Source: Cognatundibacterium luofuense
Lineage (GTDB): Bacteria; Pseudomonadota; Gammaproteobacteria; Burkholderiales; Burkholderiaceae_D
DNA: 64,000 nt
NCBI RefSeq assembly: GCF_018139685.1
Contig: NZ_JAGSPN010000009.1
Location: forward strand, 62,001-126,000
Direction: 5' to 3'
The notes beneath the pieces were generated by a model, which was given only the letters and a program-made list of their open reading frames with translations, did no database searches and had not been told where the DNA came from. Of the stretch, positions 10,630 to 19,604 are shown piece by piece (within the stretch, counting starts at the first letter, position 1; every line of letters begins with the position of its first letter). A program made the translations under genes and the position numbers.

Positions 10630-10658
10630 ATTATAGGGGAGGTCGTGGTAAAAAGCAA
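10630..10658 (-). promoter_or_regulatory. Promoter of tRNA-Leu copy 2
   Basis: Minus-strand TTGCTT (10658-10653), 17-base spacer, TATAAT (10635-10630), with the same 14-base distance to the tRNA as copy 1. Confidence 0.85.
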
Positions 10659-10762
10659 GATGCGCCAGGCTTGTGCGACTTTGGTGTGCTTTATCAGATT
10701 ACGGCTAGCATTTGCGTTGGTGCAAAGCGGTGATTGTTGAGAAATATCTGGCTCGGAAAGCG

Positions 10763-10795
10763 AAAAACCCGGTTAATTTACATTAACCGGGTTTT
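10763..10795 (-). terminator. Terminator of tRNA-Leu copy 3
   Basis: It has the CCCGGTTAAT / ATTAACCGGG stem and a T-run on the minus strand, as for the other copies. Confidence 0.88.
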
Positions 10796-10801
10796 GAATT
10801 T

Positions 10802-10886
10802 TGGTGCCCACGGAGGGACTCGAACCCCCACACCTCGCGGCACATGGACCTGAACCATGCGCGTCTACCAATTCCGCCACGTGGGC
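10802..10886 (-). tRNA. tRNA-Leu (anticodon CAG), copy 3
   Basis: The 85-base gene appears identical to the other copies, with CAG anticodon and encoded CCA. It is offset 271 bases from copy 2. Confidence 0.95.
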
Positions 10887-10900
10887 GACAGAAGACCTAG

Positions 10901-10929
10901 ATTATATGGGAGGCTGGCGTAAAAAGCAA
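10901..10929 (-). promoter_or_regulatory. Promoter of tRNA-Leu copy 3
   Basis: Minus-strand TTGCTT (10929-10924), 17-base spacer, TATAAT (10906-10901). Confidence 0.85.
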
Positions 10930-11035
10930 GAAGCGCTGCGCTTGCCCGATGTTGAGGTGGGTTAATGAGCTTTCGGCTGACGTTTGTGCGGAAGCAGGGG
11001 GGGGATTGCTGCTAATGCCTGAAGCAGAAAACGAG

Positions 11036-11066
11036 AAACCCGGTTAATTTGCATTAACCGGGTTTT
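11036..11066 (-). terminator. Terminator of tRNA-Leu copy 4
   Basis: The CCCGGTTAAT / ATTAACCGGG stem is intact, but the tail on the minus strand is TTTCTC rather than TTTTTC, so termination may be weaker than in the other copies. Confidence 0.75.
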
Positions 11067-11072
11067 GAATTT

Positions 11073-11157
11073 TGGTGCCCACGGAGGGACTCGAACCCCC
11101 ACACCTCGCGGCACATGGACCTGAACCATGCGCGTCTACCAATTCCGCCACGTGGGC
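11073..11157 (-). tRNA. tRNA-Leu (anticodon CAG), copy 4
   Basis: The 85-base gene appears identical to the others and is offset 271 bases from copy 3. In the direction of transcription it is the first of the array. Confidence 0.95.
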
Positions 11158-11171
11158 GACAGAAGGCATGC

Positions 11172-11200
11172 ATAATAGCGGGTGCTATACGGAAAAGCAA
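11172..11200 (-). promoter_or_regulatory. Promoter of tRNA-Leu copy 4
   Basis: Minus-strand TTGCTT (11200-11195), 17-base spacer, TATTAT (11177-11172). The -10 differs by one base from the other three. Beyond the -35 the sequence stops resembling the array, marking the edge of the duplication. Confidence 0.78.
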
Positions 11201-11447
11201 GTGAAAAACGTCCAAAGTGTCCTGGAATGATAAATTTCCTTGCTAAATCAAGGTATTGGCGAACGAATGTGTTAGCACTTCAGAGCATGCTCCGTTAAAC
11301 TAACGAAGTTTTATAAATTGCTCAGCCAGGAGATTTGCTCAGGCTGATGATCAGTCGCCATCCTTGCAACAGAAATGCATACGCGAGTGCCGGATTTTCT
11401 GAAGAAAGCCGGATAAAACAACCTGATTAATTACAGAAAAGTATTCA
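11201..11447. other. Leader region between the tRNA array and rnr
   Basis: About 250 bases without a gene. They must hold the rnr promoter. The best -10 candidate is TATAAA at about 11311, but no good -35 lies upstream of it. A small imperfect dyad (TCAGCC / GGCTGA) is near 11324-11350. No riboswitch or small RNA was recognised. Confidence 0.4.
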
Positions 11448-13919
11448 TTGAAAATATACGCATATCAAATACCAAGCCGTGAAGAGATTCTCGGCGTATT
11501 TCGCCAAACGCAGCAAGCATTAAGCCTTGCAGATCTGGGGCTTGCTCTGAACGTCAAACCCGAGGAGTTAGATGGCATGTCAAAACGACTAAGCGCGATG
11601 GAACGTGATGGCCAGGTGCGACAAGACCGCCGTGGCCAGTTCAAACTGACTTCTCAGGATCACTTAATTTCCGGCCGGGTCAGCAGTCATCGCGAAGGTT
11701 ACGGATTTTTGACGCCGGATGACGGTAGTGCCGATCTGTTCCTGCCGGAACGCGAAATGCAAAAGGTATTGCACGGCGACCGCGTGATGGCGCGTGTTGC
11801 AGGTGCGGATAAAAAAGGGCGTCTCGAAGGTTCTATCGTTGAAGTGACCGAACGCGCCAATACCCACGTGGTTGGCCGTCTGCTGCAGGAAAACGGTGTC
11901 TGGCTGGTGGTGCCGGAAGACAAGCGCTTCCAGCACGATATTCTGCTGGCAGAAACGCCGGCAAAAAATCTGGCCGGACAAATTGTCAGCGTTGAATTGC
12001 TGGAACAGCCAAGCCGTTACGCGCAACCGGTCGGCAAAATTGCTGAAGTGCTGGGCGGTATTGATGATCCCGGTATGGAAATCGAAATTGCAGTACGCAA
12101 ATTCGGCGTGCCGCATGTGTTTTCCGATGCAGCGCTGGATGCCGCCGCAAAACTGCCGGGCACCGTACAAAAGAAAGATTTAAAAGACCGTGTTGATCTG
12201 CGCGATATTCCGCTGGTCACGATTGATGGCGAAGATGCGCGTGACTTTGACGATGCTGTTTATTGCGAACCGGTGAAACTGGGTCGTAACAAGGCTTACC
12301 GTTTGCTGGTAGCGATTGCCGACGTCAGCCATTATGTGAAGCCGGGGCAGCCGCTGGACCGCGATGCCTTGCTGCGCAGCACTTCTGTGTATTTTCCGCG
12401 CCGTGTGATTCCTATGCTGCCGGAAAAACTGTCGAATGGTCTGTGTTCGCTGAATCCGGATGTGGAACGTTTAACGCTGGTCTGTGACATGGTGATCACC
12501 AAAGACGGTGAGATGCACGGATATCAGTTCTATCCGGCAGTGATCCATTCCGCAGCACGTCTGACCTACACCGAAGTTGCGGCGATTCTGGGTAACACTA
12601 AAGGCCCTGAAGCGGCCAAACGTTCTGCGATCGTGCCGCATTTGCAGCACTTGTATGAAGTATTCCAGGTCCTGCTGAAATCGCGTCAGGCACGCGGTGC
12701 GATTGACTTTGATACGACCGAAACCTATATCGTCTGCAACAGCGGTGGCAAGATCGAGAAGATTATTCCGCGCGTTCGTAACGATGCGCATCGTCTGATT
12801 GAAGAATGTATGCTGGCGGCGAACGTTTGCGCTGCTGATTTGCTGCAAACCTACAAGCATCTTGGTGTGTACCGCGTTCACTCCGGCCCGACCAAAGAAA
12901 AACTGACCACTTTGCGCAATTATCTGCGTCAGGTCGGTTTGTCGTTGCCGGGTGGTGATAGTCCGCAAGCTTCGGATTACGCCGAGCTGCGCAACAAGAT
13001 CAAAGGCCGCCCGGACGAGCAATTGCTGCAAACCATGTTGCTGCGTTCTATGCAGCAAGCGATGTACAGTCCCGACAATCTGGGTCACTTTGGTCTGGCG
13101 TATGAGGCGTATACCCACTTCACATCGCCGATCCGCCGTTATCCGGATTTGCTGACACACCGCGCCATCAAAGCGATTATCGCTGGTGAAACCTATAGGC
13201 CGACCGGGATTGATCTGAGCCTGCTGAATACCACAGTGCCGGTTGGCAAGAATTCGCGCAATGCCAAAGCGCCGGTGAAGCCGGAGAAAAAGCCGAAAAA
13301 AGGCCCGCCGGATGATCTGGAAATGTGGGAATTGCTGGGTCTGCATTGCTCATCGAATGAGCGTCGTGCCGATGAAGCATCGCGTGATGTCGAAAACTGG
13401 CTGAAGTGCTACTACATGCGCAATCGCCTTGGTGAAGAATTTCAGGGCACGATTACCGGTGTTACCCAGTTCGGTATTTTTGTGCAGCTGGATGAAATTT
13501 TTGTCGAAGGCATGGTGCATATCACAGAGCTGGGTGCGGATTACTTCCAGTTCGATGAAGCCCGCCATGAATTACGCGGCGAACGCACAGGCAAGCGTTA
13601 TCAGCTGATGGATAAAGTGCAGATTCAGATCAGTCGTGTGGATCTGGACTCGCGCCGTATCGATCTGGCACTGGCCGGTGCCAGCGCAGCGGCCGTTGGT
13701 CGTCGCGGCGAACGCCGTCCTGAAAAGAAACGCGCGGACGAAAATGAAGGCTGGTTTGTTCCGAACAAACAAAAAGCCCAGACGCCGAAAAAAGCTGCAG
13801 TCGCAGCACCGGCAGAAAAATCCCGCCCTGCCAAGGGCAAAGCACCGGCTTCACCGGTCAGTAAGAAAAAAGCAGTGGCACGTTCATCCTCTGCAAAAAG
13901 TGGCCGCAAACGCCGCTGA
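11448..13919 (+). CDS. rnr: Ribonuclease R
   Basis: The protein has 823 residues. RNase R is a processive 3'-5' exoribonuclease that degrades structured RNA. Domains in order: N-terminal helix-turn-helix (IPSREEILGVFRQTQQALSL), cold-shock domains (GRVSSHREGYGFLTPDDG), RNB catalytic domain with the metal-binding motif IDGEDARDFDDAVY at about 258-271 and HFTSPIRRYPDLLTHR, an S1 domain (GTITGVTQFGIFVQLDEIFV), and a Lys/Ala-rich tail of about 90 residues. A TTG at 11448 is the only usual start between the upstream in-frame stop (11424) and the conserved IPSREEIL block, so the start codon is inferred to be TTG. rlmB follows. Confidence 0.96.
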   Translation: MKIYAYQIPSREEILGVFRQTQQALSLADLGLALNVKPEELDGMSKRLSAMERDGQVRQDRRGQFKLTSQDHLISGRVSSHREGYGFLTPDDGSADLFLPEREMQKVLHGDRVMARVAGADKKGRLEGSIVEVTERANTHVVGRLLQENGVWLVVPEDKRFQHDILLAETPAKNLAGQIVSVELLEQPSRYAQPVGKIAEVLGGIDDPGMEIEIAVRKFGVPHVFSDAALDAAAKLPGTVQKKDLKDRVDLRDIPLVTIDGEDARDFDDAVYCEPVKLGRNKAYRLLVAIADVSHYVKPGQPLDRDALLRSTSVYFPRRVIPMLPEKLSNGLCSLNPDVERLTLVCDMVITKDGEMHGYQFYPAVIHSAARLTYTEVAAILGNTKGPEAAKRSAIVPHLQHLYEVFQVLLKSRQARGAIDFDTTETYIVCNSGGKIEKIIPRVRNDAHRLIEECMLAANVCAADLLQTYKHLGVYRVHSGPTKEKLTTLRNYLRQVGLSLPGGDSPQASDYAELRNKIKGRPDEQLLQTMLLRSMQQAMYSPDNLGHFGLAYEAYTHFTSPIRRYPDLLTHRAIKAIIAGETYRPTGIDLSLLNTTVPVGKNSRNAKAPVKPEKKPKKGPPDDLEMWELLGLHCSSNERRADEASRDVENWLKCYYMRNRLGEEFQGTITGVTQFGIFVQLDEIFVEGMVHITELGADYFQFDEARHELRGERTGKRYQLMDKVQIQISRVDLDSRRIDLALAGASAAAVGRRGERRPEKKRADENEGWFVPNKQKAQTPKKAAVAAPAEKSRPAKGKAPASPVSKKKAVARSSSAKSGRKRR

Positions 13920-13929
13920 TCCTCTTTGC

Positions 13930-13951
13930 GCGGTGGCATGGATGCCACCGC
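13930..13951 (+). repeat. Hairpin between rnr and rlmB
   Basis: A perfect 9-bp stem GCGGTGGCA / TGCCACCGC with a TGGA tetraloop. There is no T-run, so it is more likely a message-stabilising or attenuating hairpin than a terminator. Confidence 0.5.
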
Positions 13952-13972
13952 CAGTCTTAAGAAAGTATTGTC

Positions 13973-14704
13973 ATGAAAAGTAAATTTACCTTCGGCTTTC
14001 ACGCCGTCACCTCCCGTATTCGCTTCGAAGCGTCGTCTGTGGATGAGTTATACATTGATGCTGAACGTCACGACCGCCGCATGAGCGATTTGCTGCAGGT
14101 GGCAAAAGCCGCCGGTGTGCGCGTGATTCATGCTGACGATCAGCGTTTGTCCGCCATGGTCGGTACCCGTCGTCATCAGGGCGTGGTCATCAAAGCAGCG
14201 CCGGTATCGCTGGCGCGCACGCTGGACGAATTGCTGGACGCAGTCGAAGGCCCGCCATTGCTGCTGGTACTGGATGGCATTACCGATCCGCACAATCTGG
14301 GTGCCTGTCTGCGTGTGGCAGACGGCGCCGGTGCACATGCGGTGATCGCACCGAAAGACCGTGCAGTCGGCCTGAACGCAACCGCCGCCAAAGTCGCCAG
14401 CGGTGCAGCAGAAACCATGCCTTACATCACCGTTACCAATCTGGCACGTACCCTGCGCGAACTGAAAGAGCGCGATATCTACGTCGTTGGTACATCCGAT
14501 GACGCAGAAAAAACCATTTACCAGGCTGACATGAAAATCGGTACTGCGCTGGTGATGGGCTCTGAAGGCGAGGGCATGCGCCGCCTGACCCGCGAAACCT
14601 GCGATTATCTGGTCAATATTCCGATGATGGGTTCGGTAGAAAGTCTGAACGTTTCCGTGGCTTCCGGCGTTTGCCTGTACGAAGCCCGTCGCCAGCGTCT
14701 GTAA
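13973..14704 (+). CDS. rlmB: 23S rRNA 2'-O-ribose G2251 methyltransferase RlmB
   Basis: The protein has 243 residues of the SpoU/TrmH family with a deep trefoil knot. An N-terminal substrate-binding domain ([14 protein letters not shown]) precedes the three SPOUT motifs: [33 protein letters not shown] and [18 protein letters not shown]. It methylates the ribose of G2251 in the P-loop of 23S rRNA using SAM. Adjacency to rnr is conserved in many proteobacteria. ATG 13973 has AAGAAAG upstream. Confidence 0.95.
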   Translation: MKSKFTFGFHAVTSRIRFEASSVDELYIDAERHDRRMSDLLQVAKAAGVRVIHADDQRLSAMVGTRRHQGVVIKAAPVSLARTLDELLDAVEGPPLLLVLDGITDPHNLGACLRVADGAGAHAVIAPKDRAVGLNATAAKVASGAAETMPYITVTNLARTLRELKERDIYVVGTSDDAEKTIYQADMKIGTALVMGSEGEGMRRLTRETCDYLVNIPMMGSVESLNVSVASGVCLYEARRQRL

Positions 14705-14783
14705 GCGCCTGCCATGCATTCCGGCAGCAAAAACCGGAATGCATTACTATTGTCGTTTTCCGAATATCGAATTCCCTCTGTTT

Positions 14784-15533
14784 ATGTTGTTCAGCCAATT
14801 GCGCGAAGATATCGCCAGCATCATTCAACGTGACCCCGCCGCCCGCAACGCCTGGGATGTGGTCACGTGTTACCCCGGCTTTCAGGCGATCCTGATGCAC
14901 CGCTGGGCGAACTGGTGCTGGAAGCGTGGACTGAAATGGCTGGCACGTTTCATCTCGCATGTGGCGCGTGTGCTGACCGGTATCGAAATTCATCCGGGCG
15001 CAACCATTGGCCGCCGCGTATTTATCGATCACGGTTTCGGCGTGGTGATTGGTGAAACGGCGGAAGTCGGCGATGACTGCACGATTTATCAGGGCGTTAC
15101 GCTCGGCGGTACCTCGCTGACACGCGGCGCGAAACGCCATCCGACGCTGGAATCCGGCGTTATTGTCGGTGCCGGTGCCAAAGTGCTGGGTGGCTTTACG
15201 GTCGGGCAGGGCGCGAAAATCGGCTCGAATTCCGTCGTGTTAAAACCCGTGCCTGCCGGTTGCACTGCCGTCGGTAATCCGGCGCATATCATCCGCAAAG
15301 AAACCGCCTCCGCCGACTCCGGCAGCGCGCAATTGTTTGCTGCTTACGGTGTAACGCAAAGCATTGACGATCCGGTCGCCAAGGTACTGCATAAACTGAT
15401 CGATCACGCGGTTTCTCAGCAAGAGCAAATCGAAAAACTGACAGCGCTGATTGAGCAAGCCGGTATCCGCTGCGAAGAAATGCCCGCCTGCGAAAAGCTG
15501 AATATTGATCAGATCAACAGTCTGGTGGATTAA
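14784..15533 (+). CDS. cysE: Serine O-acetyltransferase CysE
   Basis: The protein has 249 residues. CysE makes O-acetylserine from serine and acetyl-CoA, the first step of cysteine synthesis. An N-terminal helical domain (LREDIASIIQRDPAARNAWD) precedes left-handed beta-helix repeats (HPGATIGRRVFIDHGFGVVI, ETAEVGDDCTIYQGVTLGG) with the catalytic His and the GGTS loop. ATG 14784 is chosen since MLFSQLREDIA matches the family start; ORF extension to 14739 adds unrelated residues. A strong terminator follows. Confidence 0.92.
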   Translation: MLFSQLREDIASIIQRDPAARNAWDVVTCYPGFQAILMHRWANWCWKRGLKWLARFISHVARVLTGIEIHPGATIGRRVFIDHGFGVVIGETAEVGDDCTIYQGVTLGGTSLTRGAKRHPTLESGVIVGAGAKVLGGFTVGQGAKIGSNSVVLKPVPAGCTAVGNPAHIIRKETASADSGSAQLFAAYGVTQSIDDPVAKVLHKLIDHAVSQQEQIEKLTALIEQAGIRCEEMPACEKLNIDQINSLVD

Positions 15534-15567
15534 GTACCAGTCAGCTGAACCGATCAGCATCAAAATG

Positions 15568-15602
15568 AACGCCGTTCTCTTTTGGGAGAACGGCGTTTTT
15601 TT
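15568..15602 (+). terminator. Intrinsic terminator after cysE
   Basis: The stem AACGCCGTTCTC (15568-15579) pairs with GAGAACGGCGTT (15586-15597) around a six-base loop and runs into seven T. Confidence 0.92.
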
Positions 15603-15626
15603 ATGGCGGTTTTGTGGTTGGTGTCC

Positions 15627-15742
15627 GGACTTTTGCTGTAATATCCCGGAAAACCCCGAAAACACCCCAAATGCGGATTCCGGCACACCGATCCGGCGGT
15701 CGTCGGCAGAAAGTCTGGCTCTTGCAAATGATCAGATGATGA
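15627..15742 (+). repeat. Dispersed intergenic repeat, copy B
   Basis: It shares with copies A and C the string AACACCCCAAATGCGGATT and the core at 15689-15723 (CGATCCGGCGGTCGTCGG, CAGAAAGTCTGGCTCT). The 3' half diverges after the core, so the copy may be truncated. It lies between the ends of cysE (plus) and nnr (minus). Confidence 0.7.
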
Positions 15743-15772
15743 TCATTGCACAACGATGTGCTACGGGCTGGC

Positions 15773-17311
15773 TTACAGCTGGCCCAGTGCGATGTGCTGG
15801 TTCAGGGCGCGGCGGATGGCGGGGATCAGTTCGCTGGCAGTTAGCCCGACGGGGCCGGTACCGTTGAGGCATAAATCATCGGCGGCGGTGCCGTGCAGCC
15901 AGCAGGCGAGGCAAGCTGCATCCCACGCTGCTAAGCCTTGCGCCAGCAATGCGCCGCACAGGCCGGCTAATACGTCGCCGGTCCCGCCGGTGGCCAGCGC
16001 AGGATTGCCGCTGGTGTTGATGCGGTACTGGGCGTTACCGGGCTGACACAGGACGCTACCTGCACCTTTCAGAATAATCACGGATTGATAGCGGTGCGCC
16101 AGTTCGCTGGCGGCGGCGATACGGTCTGCCTGCACTTCGGCGACAGTCCAGTTCAGCAGCCGTGCGGCTTCCAGCGGGTGCGGGGTCAGGATTTTTTCAG
16201 CGCTATGTTGTTGCAGCGCCGATTGCAGCTGCGCTTGTTGTGCCAGCAGATTCAATGCATCGGCATCCAGCACCATTGGCCGGTTGGCAGCGATGAGGCG
16301 TGCCAGTTCGTGACTGGCGGTTTCTGACTGGCCTAATCCGGGACCGGCGACAATGATTTCTTTGTGCGGTGTGTGCTTCATCAGCGGACGGCACATCAGT
16401 TCGGGGTGCAGAAAGTCTACTGCAATCGCTTCCAGCATGCCTGCGTACACTCGTCCTGCACCGCTGAACAGGGCGGTGCGGGCGGCCAGCAGCACTGCGC
16501 CGCTCATACCGGCAGCGCCGCCGGCAATCAGTACGTCACCGAAACTGCCTTTATGGCTGTTGCTGGCCCGTACCGGCATCGCAGGCAGGGTATTTGCGCA
16601 GTTCAGCACACCGGTTTCGCGGACGTCGGCAGAAACACTGGCTTCCAGAAAATCGATGATGACGTGTCCTGCATAGTCTTTGGCATCCGCGGTATGCAGG
16701 CCGGGCTTGTTGCCGAGGAAGCTGAGCGTGTGGCTGGCGCGTATGGCGATGCCTTGTTCACCGCCAATCACCGCGCCCGTATCAGCGTTCAGACCGCTCG
16801 GTACATCGAGCGCAATCACCGGTACTTTTTGCAGGGCGCTGGCGCGGTTGACGGCACGGATCAGTTCTGCGGCTAGGCCGCTGACCGGGCGGCTGAGTCC
16901 GATGCCGAACAGGCCGTCAATGATCAACTGATACGGAAAATATCCCGGTACGGCGGTCAGTTGCTCAGCCTGAATTCGCTTCGCCTGACTTTGTGCGCAA
17001 CGTTGCCAGCTGGACTGACTGTCTGCCGACATGGTGTTTGACAGCAGCGCGCAGATATCCACGCTGTATCCGGCGCTGGCCAGTTGCGCGGCAACCAGCG
17101 CTGCATCGCCGCCGTTATTGCCCGGGCCTGCCAGTATCAGCACTGCACCGGGTTCCGGCATCAGCGTGGTAACCAGACGGGTAGCTGCTGCGGCAGCACG
17201 CTCCATCAGACTGGGTTCAGCGGAATCGGACGGATTCGCTGTTTCCATGGCCCGGATTGCCGACACCGGATAAAGACGCAAATGGGCAGCCGGAATCACA
17301 GGGTAGGGCAT
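15773..17311 (-). CDS. nnr: Bifunctional NAD(P)HX epimerase/dehydratase
   Basis: The protein has 512 residues and two fused domains. The N-terminal YjeF epimerase (residues ~1-215) has AGPGNNGGDALV-type sequence (GPGNNGGDA at about 62-70), and the C-terminal ADP-dependent dehydratase (~230-500) has VAGPGLGQS, LTPHPLEAARLL and the catalytic GNPALATGGTGDVLAG. It repairs hydrated, damaged NADH and NADPH. The gene starts only 12 bases after the fliR stop on the same strand and could be read from the flagellar operon; function is metabolic, so this is likely incidental. Confidence 0.94.
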   Translation of the reverse strand: MPYPVIPAAHLRLYPVSAIRAMETANPSDSAEPSLMERAAAAATRLVTTLMPEPGAVLILAGPGNNGGDAALVAAQLASAGYSVDICALLSNTMSADSQSSWQRCAQSQAKRIQAEQLTAVPGYFPYQLIIDGLFGIGLSRPVSGLAAELIRAVNRASALQKVPVIALDVPSGLNADTGAVIGGEQGIAIRASHTLSFLGNKPGLHTADAKDYAGHVIIDFLEASVSADVRETGVLNCANTLPAMPVRASNSHKGSFGDVLIAGGAAGMSGAVLLAARTALFSGAGRVYAGMLEAIAVDFLHPELMCRPLMKHTPHKEIIVAGPGLGQSETASHELARLIAANRPMVLDADALNLLAQQAQLQSALQQHSAEKILTPHPLEAARLLNWTVAEVQADRIAAASELAHRYQSVIILKGAGSVLCQPGNAQYRINTSGNPALATGGTGDVLAGLCGALLAQGLAAWDAACLACWLHGTAADDLCLNGTGPVGLTASELIPAIRRALNQHIALGQL

Positions 17312-17323
17312 GGATATACTCCG

Positions 17324-18133
17324 TCAGGGTTTAGGAGGCGGTGGCTGATTGGCAATGCGCGGGTTGCCGCCATCGCTCATGTGGCTGAGACCGCTGCCGA
17401 TCAGTTGCTGGATCGGCGTCGTCAGATACGGCATCAGCAGCGTCAGAACTAAAAAACCGACGCTGATCGTAATCGGAAAACCGATACCGAAAATATTCAA
17501 TTGCGGCGCGGCACGCGTCAGAATGCCGAGTGCGATATTGGTGATCAGAAGGGACGCCACAATCGGTAATGATAATTTCACACCGGCGATGAAAATCTGT
17601 TCGCCCCAGATGGCAAGCCGGTAAAACGCAAAGCCCTGATGCACATCGGTGGTGACGGGGATTTTCTGGAAGCTTTCAACAATCGCCGTAATAATCGCGA
17701 GGTGGCCATCGGCAACGACAAACAGCAGGGTACTTGTCAGCACCATGAACTGGGAAATTGCCGAAGAGCGGCCGTGTGTTTGAGGATCAAAAAAAGTGGC
17801 GAAACCCAGCCCCATCGTCATACCCGCCACCTCACCAGCCATCTCAATGCCGGCGAAGACCAGGCGCATCACAAAGCCCATCGCCAGACCAATCACCAGT
17901 TGCTGCGCAGTGATCACCATACCGGACAGGGAAACCGGATCGACGGCAGGCATTTTTGGTAGCACTGGACTGACGACCATGGCGATAGAAACGCCAAGTA
18001 AAATTTTGACTTGCATCGGGATGGTGCTGTTGCCAATTGGCGGTGCAACAGCAAATACGCCCAGAATACGCGTCAGAGGCCACAGGAAACCTGTGACCAG
18101 TTCAATCAGCATCTGACTGGAAAAGCTGATCAT
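17324..18133 (-). CDS. fliR: Flagellar export apparatus protein FliR
   Basis: The protein has 269 residues with about six hydrophobic helices (LIELVTGFLWPLTRILGVFAV and further stretches to VGFLVLTLLMPYL). FliR is a core membrane component of the type III flagellar export gate with FliP and FliQ. The motif MAGEVAGMTMGLGFATFFDP is characteristic of the family. It lies 6 bases after fliQ and ends the fliL-R run. Confidence 0.96.
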   Translation of the reverse strand: MISFSSQMLIELVTGFLWPLTRILGVFAVAPPIGNSTIPMQVKILLGVSIAMVVSPVLPKMPAVDPVSLSGMVITAQQLVIGLAMGFVMRLVFAGIEMAGEVAGMTMGLGFATFFDPQTHGRSSAISQFMVLTSTLLFVVADGHLAIITAIVESFQKIPVTTDVHQGFAFYRLAIWGEQIFIAGVKLSLPIVASLLITNIALGILTRAAPQLNIFGIGFPITISVGFLVLTLLMPYLTTPIQQLIGSGLSHMSDGGNPRIANQPPPPKP

Positions 18134-18139
18134 GTCGCT

Positions 18140-18409
18140 TTAGCCAGCCATCGTTGCGATGTTGGTGAACATCTGGCGCATGTAATCCAGCAGGATGGTC
18201 AGCATCCACGGTCCGGCAATAATCAGCGTCAGAAAAATTGCCAGCAGCTTTGGAATGAAGGACAGGGTGGTTTCATTGATCTGGGTTGCTGCCTGAAAAA
18301 TACTGACGATCAGACCGACTGCCAGCGCCACCAGCAGCAGCGGCGCAGACACCATCAGCATCACTTCCATTGCCTGGCGTCCCATGTTCATGACGGTATC
18401 CGGAGTCAT
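18140..18409 (-). CDS. fliQ: Flagellar export apparatus protein FliQ
   Basis: The protein has 89 residues: a small protein of two membrane helices (VMLMVSAPLLLVALAVGLIV and LLAIFLTLIIAGPWMLTILL) joined by SIFQAATQINETTLSFIPK, the FliQ signature. It is part of the FliPQR export gate. It starts 8 bases after the fliP stop. Confidence 0.97.
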   Translation of the reverse strand: MTPDTVMNMGRQAMEVMLMVSAPLLLVALAVGLIVSIFQAATQINETTLSFIPKLLAIFLTLIIAGPWMLTILLDYMRQMFTNIATMAG

Positions 18410-18417
18410 GTCACACC

Positions 18418-19170
18418 TCAGTAAAAGCTTTGCGCCAGCGAGCCGATCAGTAACTGCCAGCCATCCACCAGTACAAATAACATCAGCTTAAACGGCAGCG
18501 ACACAATCGAAGGCGAAACCATCATCATACCCATCGACATCAGTACACTGGCGACCACCATATCAATAATCAGAAACGGAATAAAAATCGCAAAGCTGAT
18601 CTGAAAAGCGGTTTTCAGTTCGCTGGTGACAAAAGCCGGTACCAGAATTCGCAGCGGTACTTGTTCCGGCCCTTGTAATGCCGGTGTGCCGGACAATTTG
18701 ACGTACAGCGCCAGATCACTTTGCCGGGTTTGCCGCATCATGAATTCTTTTAACGGCATCGCCCCTTTTTCCATGGCCTCAGTCATGGTGATTTTATTTT
18801 CTGAAAATGGCTGATACGCATCGGTATAGATTTTGTCGAATACCGGCCCCATCACAAAAAATGTCAGAAACAGTGCCAAACCAACCAGTACCTGATTTGG
18901 TGGCGCAGACTGTGTACCCAGTGCCTGACGTAGCAACGACAGCACGATGATGATGCGGGTAAAGCCAGTCATCATCAGCACCGCTGCCGGAATAAAACCC
19001 AGCGCTGTCAGAAACAGCAGCGTTTGAATACTGAGCGAATAATTTTGTCCGCCACCACCGGCAGGGGTGGATGTGATCGCAGGCAGTGCCTGTGCAAATG
19101 CAGTTTCCGGCAGCAGCATTGCAGCAAATGCAGTGCATGCCAATAAGCAGGAGGTCAGTACAGGCTTCAT
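18418..19170 (-). CDS. fliP: Flagellar export apparatus protein FliP
   Basis: The protein has 250 residues. ATG 19170 is chosen because it begins a Sec-type signal sequence ([20 protein letters not shown], then AFAQA) and overlaps the fliO stop as ATGA; the frame is open upstream but inside fliO. Core motifs are present: [40 protein letters not shown] and [20 protein letters not shown]-like (here [19 protein letters not shown]). FliP nucleates the export gate pore. Confidence 0.96.
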   Translation of the reverse strand: MKPVLTSCLLACTAFAAMLLPETAFAQALPAITSTPAGGGGQNYSLSIQTLLFLTALGFIPAAVLMMTGFTRIIIVLSLLRQALGTQSAPPNQVLVGLALFLTFFVMGPVFDKIYTDAYQPFSENKITMTEAMEKGAMPLKEFMMRQTRQSDLALYVKLSGTPALQGPEQVPLRILVPAFVTSELKTAFQISFAIFIPFLIIDMVVASVLMSMGMMMVSPSIVSLPFKLMLFVLVDGWQLLIGSLAQSFY

Positions 19171-19604
19171 GCATTGCTCCCTGTATTCTGTGATTCTGCA
19201 CGTTTGGCAATTTTGGACTGCAGCCAGCTTTGAAATACCGTGCCGGCTACCGGCGTGCCGTTTTGCAGTAAATGTTCCTGACGGGGCATGCTTTCCAGAC
19301 GCGAAATGCCGGATGGTGTGACGCCAAGAATCAGCCACTGGTCGCCAACTTCCACCACCGTGATTTTTTCGCGCTGTCCAAGGTGCAGGCTGCCTATAAT
19401 TTTCATGCCTAACTGCTGTTGCCCCTGCATTGGCGCGACCCGCTTCATGACCCATGCCAGTGCCAGCATCAGCGCAATCACAAACAATAATGCGAGCATG
19501 ATTTGCAGAAAACCAGTGGCCGGTGTGCTGACTGCTTCAGCAGCAAAAACGGACTGGCAGGTGAATGCCAGTCCGCTCAATATAATTAATTTATTCGATT
19601 TCAT
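19167..19604 (-). CDS. fliO: Flagellar biosynthesis protein FliO
   Basis: The protein has 145 residues with an N-terminal hydrophobic segment and a second membrane helix ([19 protein letters not shown]), then a small soluble domain ([29 protein letters not shown]). FliO assists assembly of FliP rings and is poorly conserved, so position between fliN and fliP is important evidence. It overlaps both neighbours by 4 bases. Confidence 0.9.
   Translation of the reverse strand: MKSNKLIILSGLAFTCQSVFAAEAVSTPATGFLQIMLALLFVIALMLALAWVMKRVAPMQGQQQLGMKIIGSLHLGQREKITVVEVGDQWLILGVTPSGISRLESMPRQEHLLQNGTPVAGTVFQSWLQSKIAKRAESQNTGSNA

Noticed and set aside
10222-11200. Regularly spaced repeats that could suggest a CRISPR array
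   Set aside because: The repeated unit is a complete tRNA gene with promoter and terminator and the period is 271 bases.
12471-13346. 291-codon minus-strand frame inside rnr
   Set aside because: It overlaps the RNB domain of RNase R; no family resemblance and no context.
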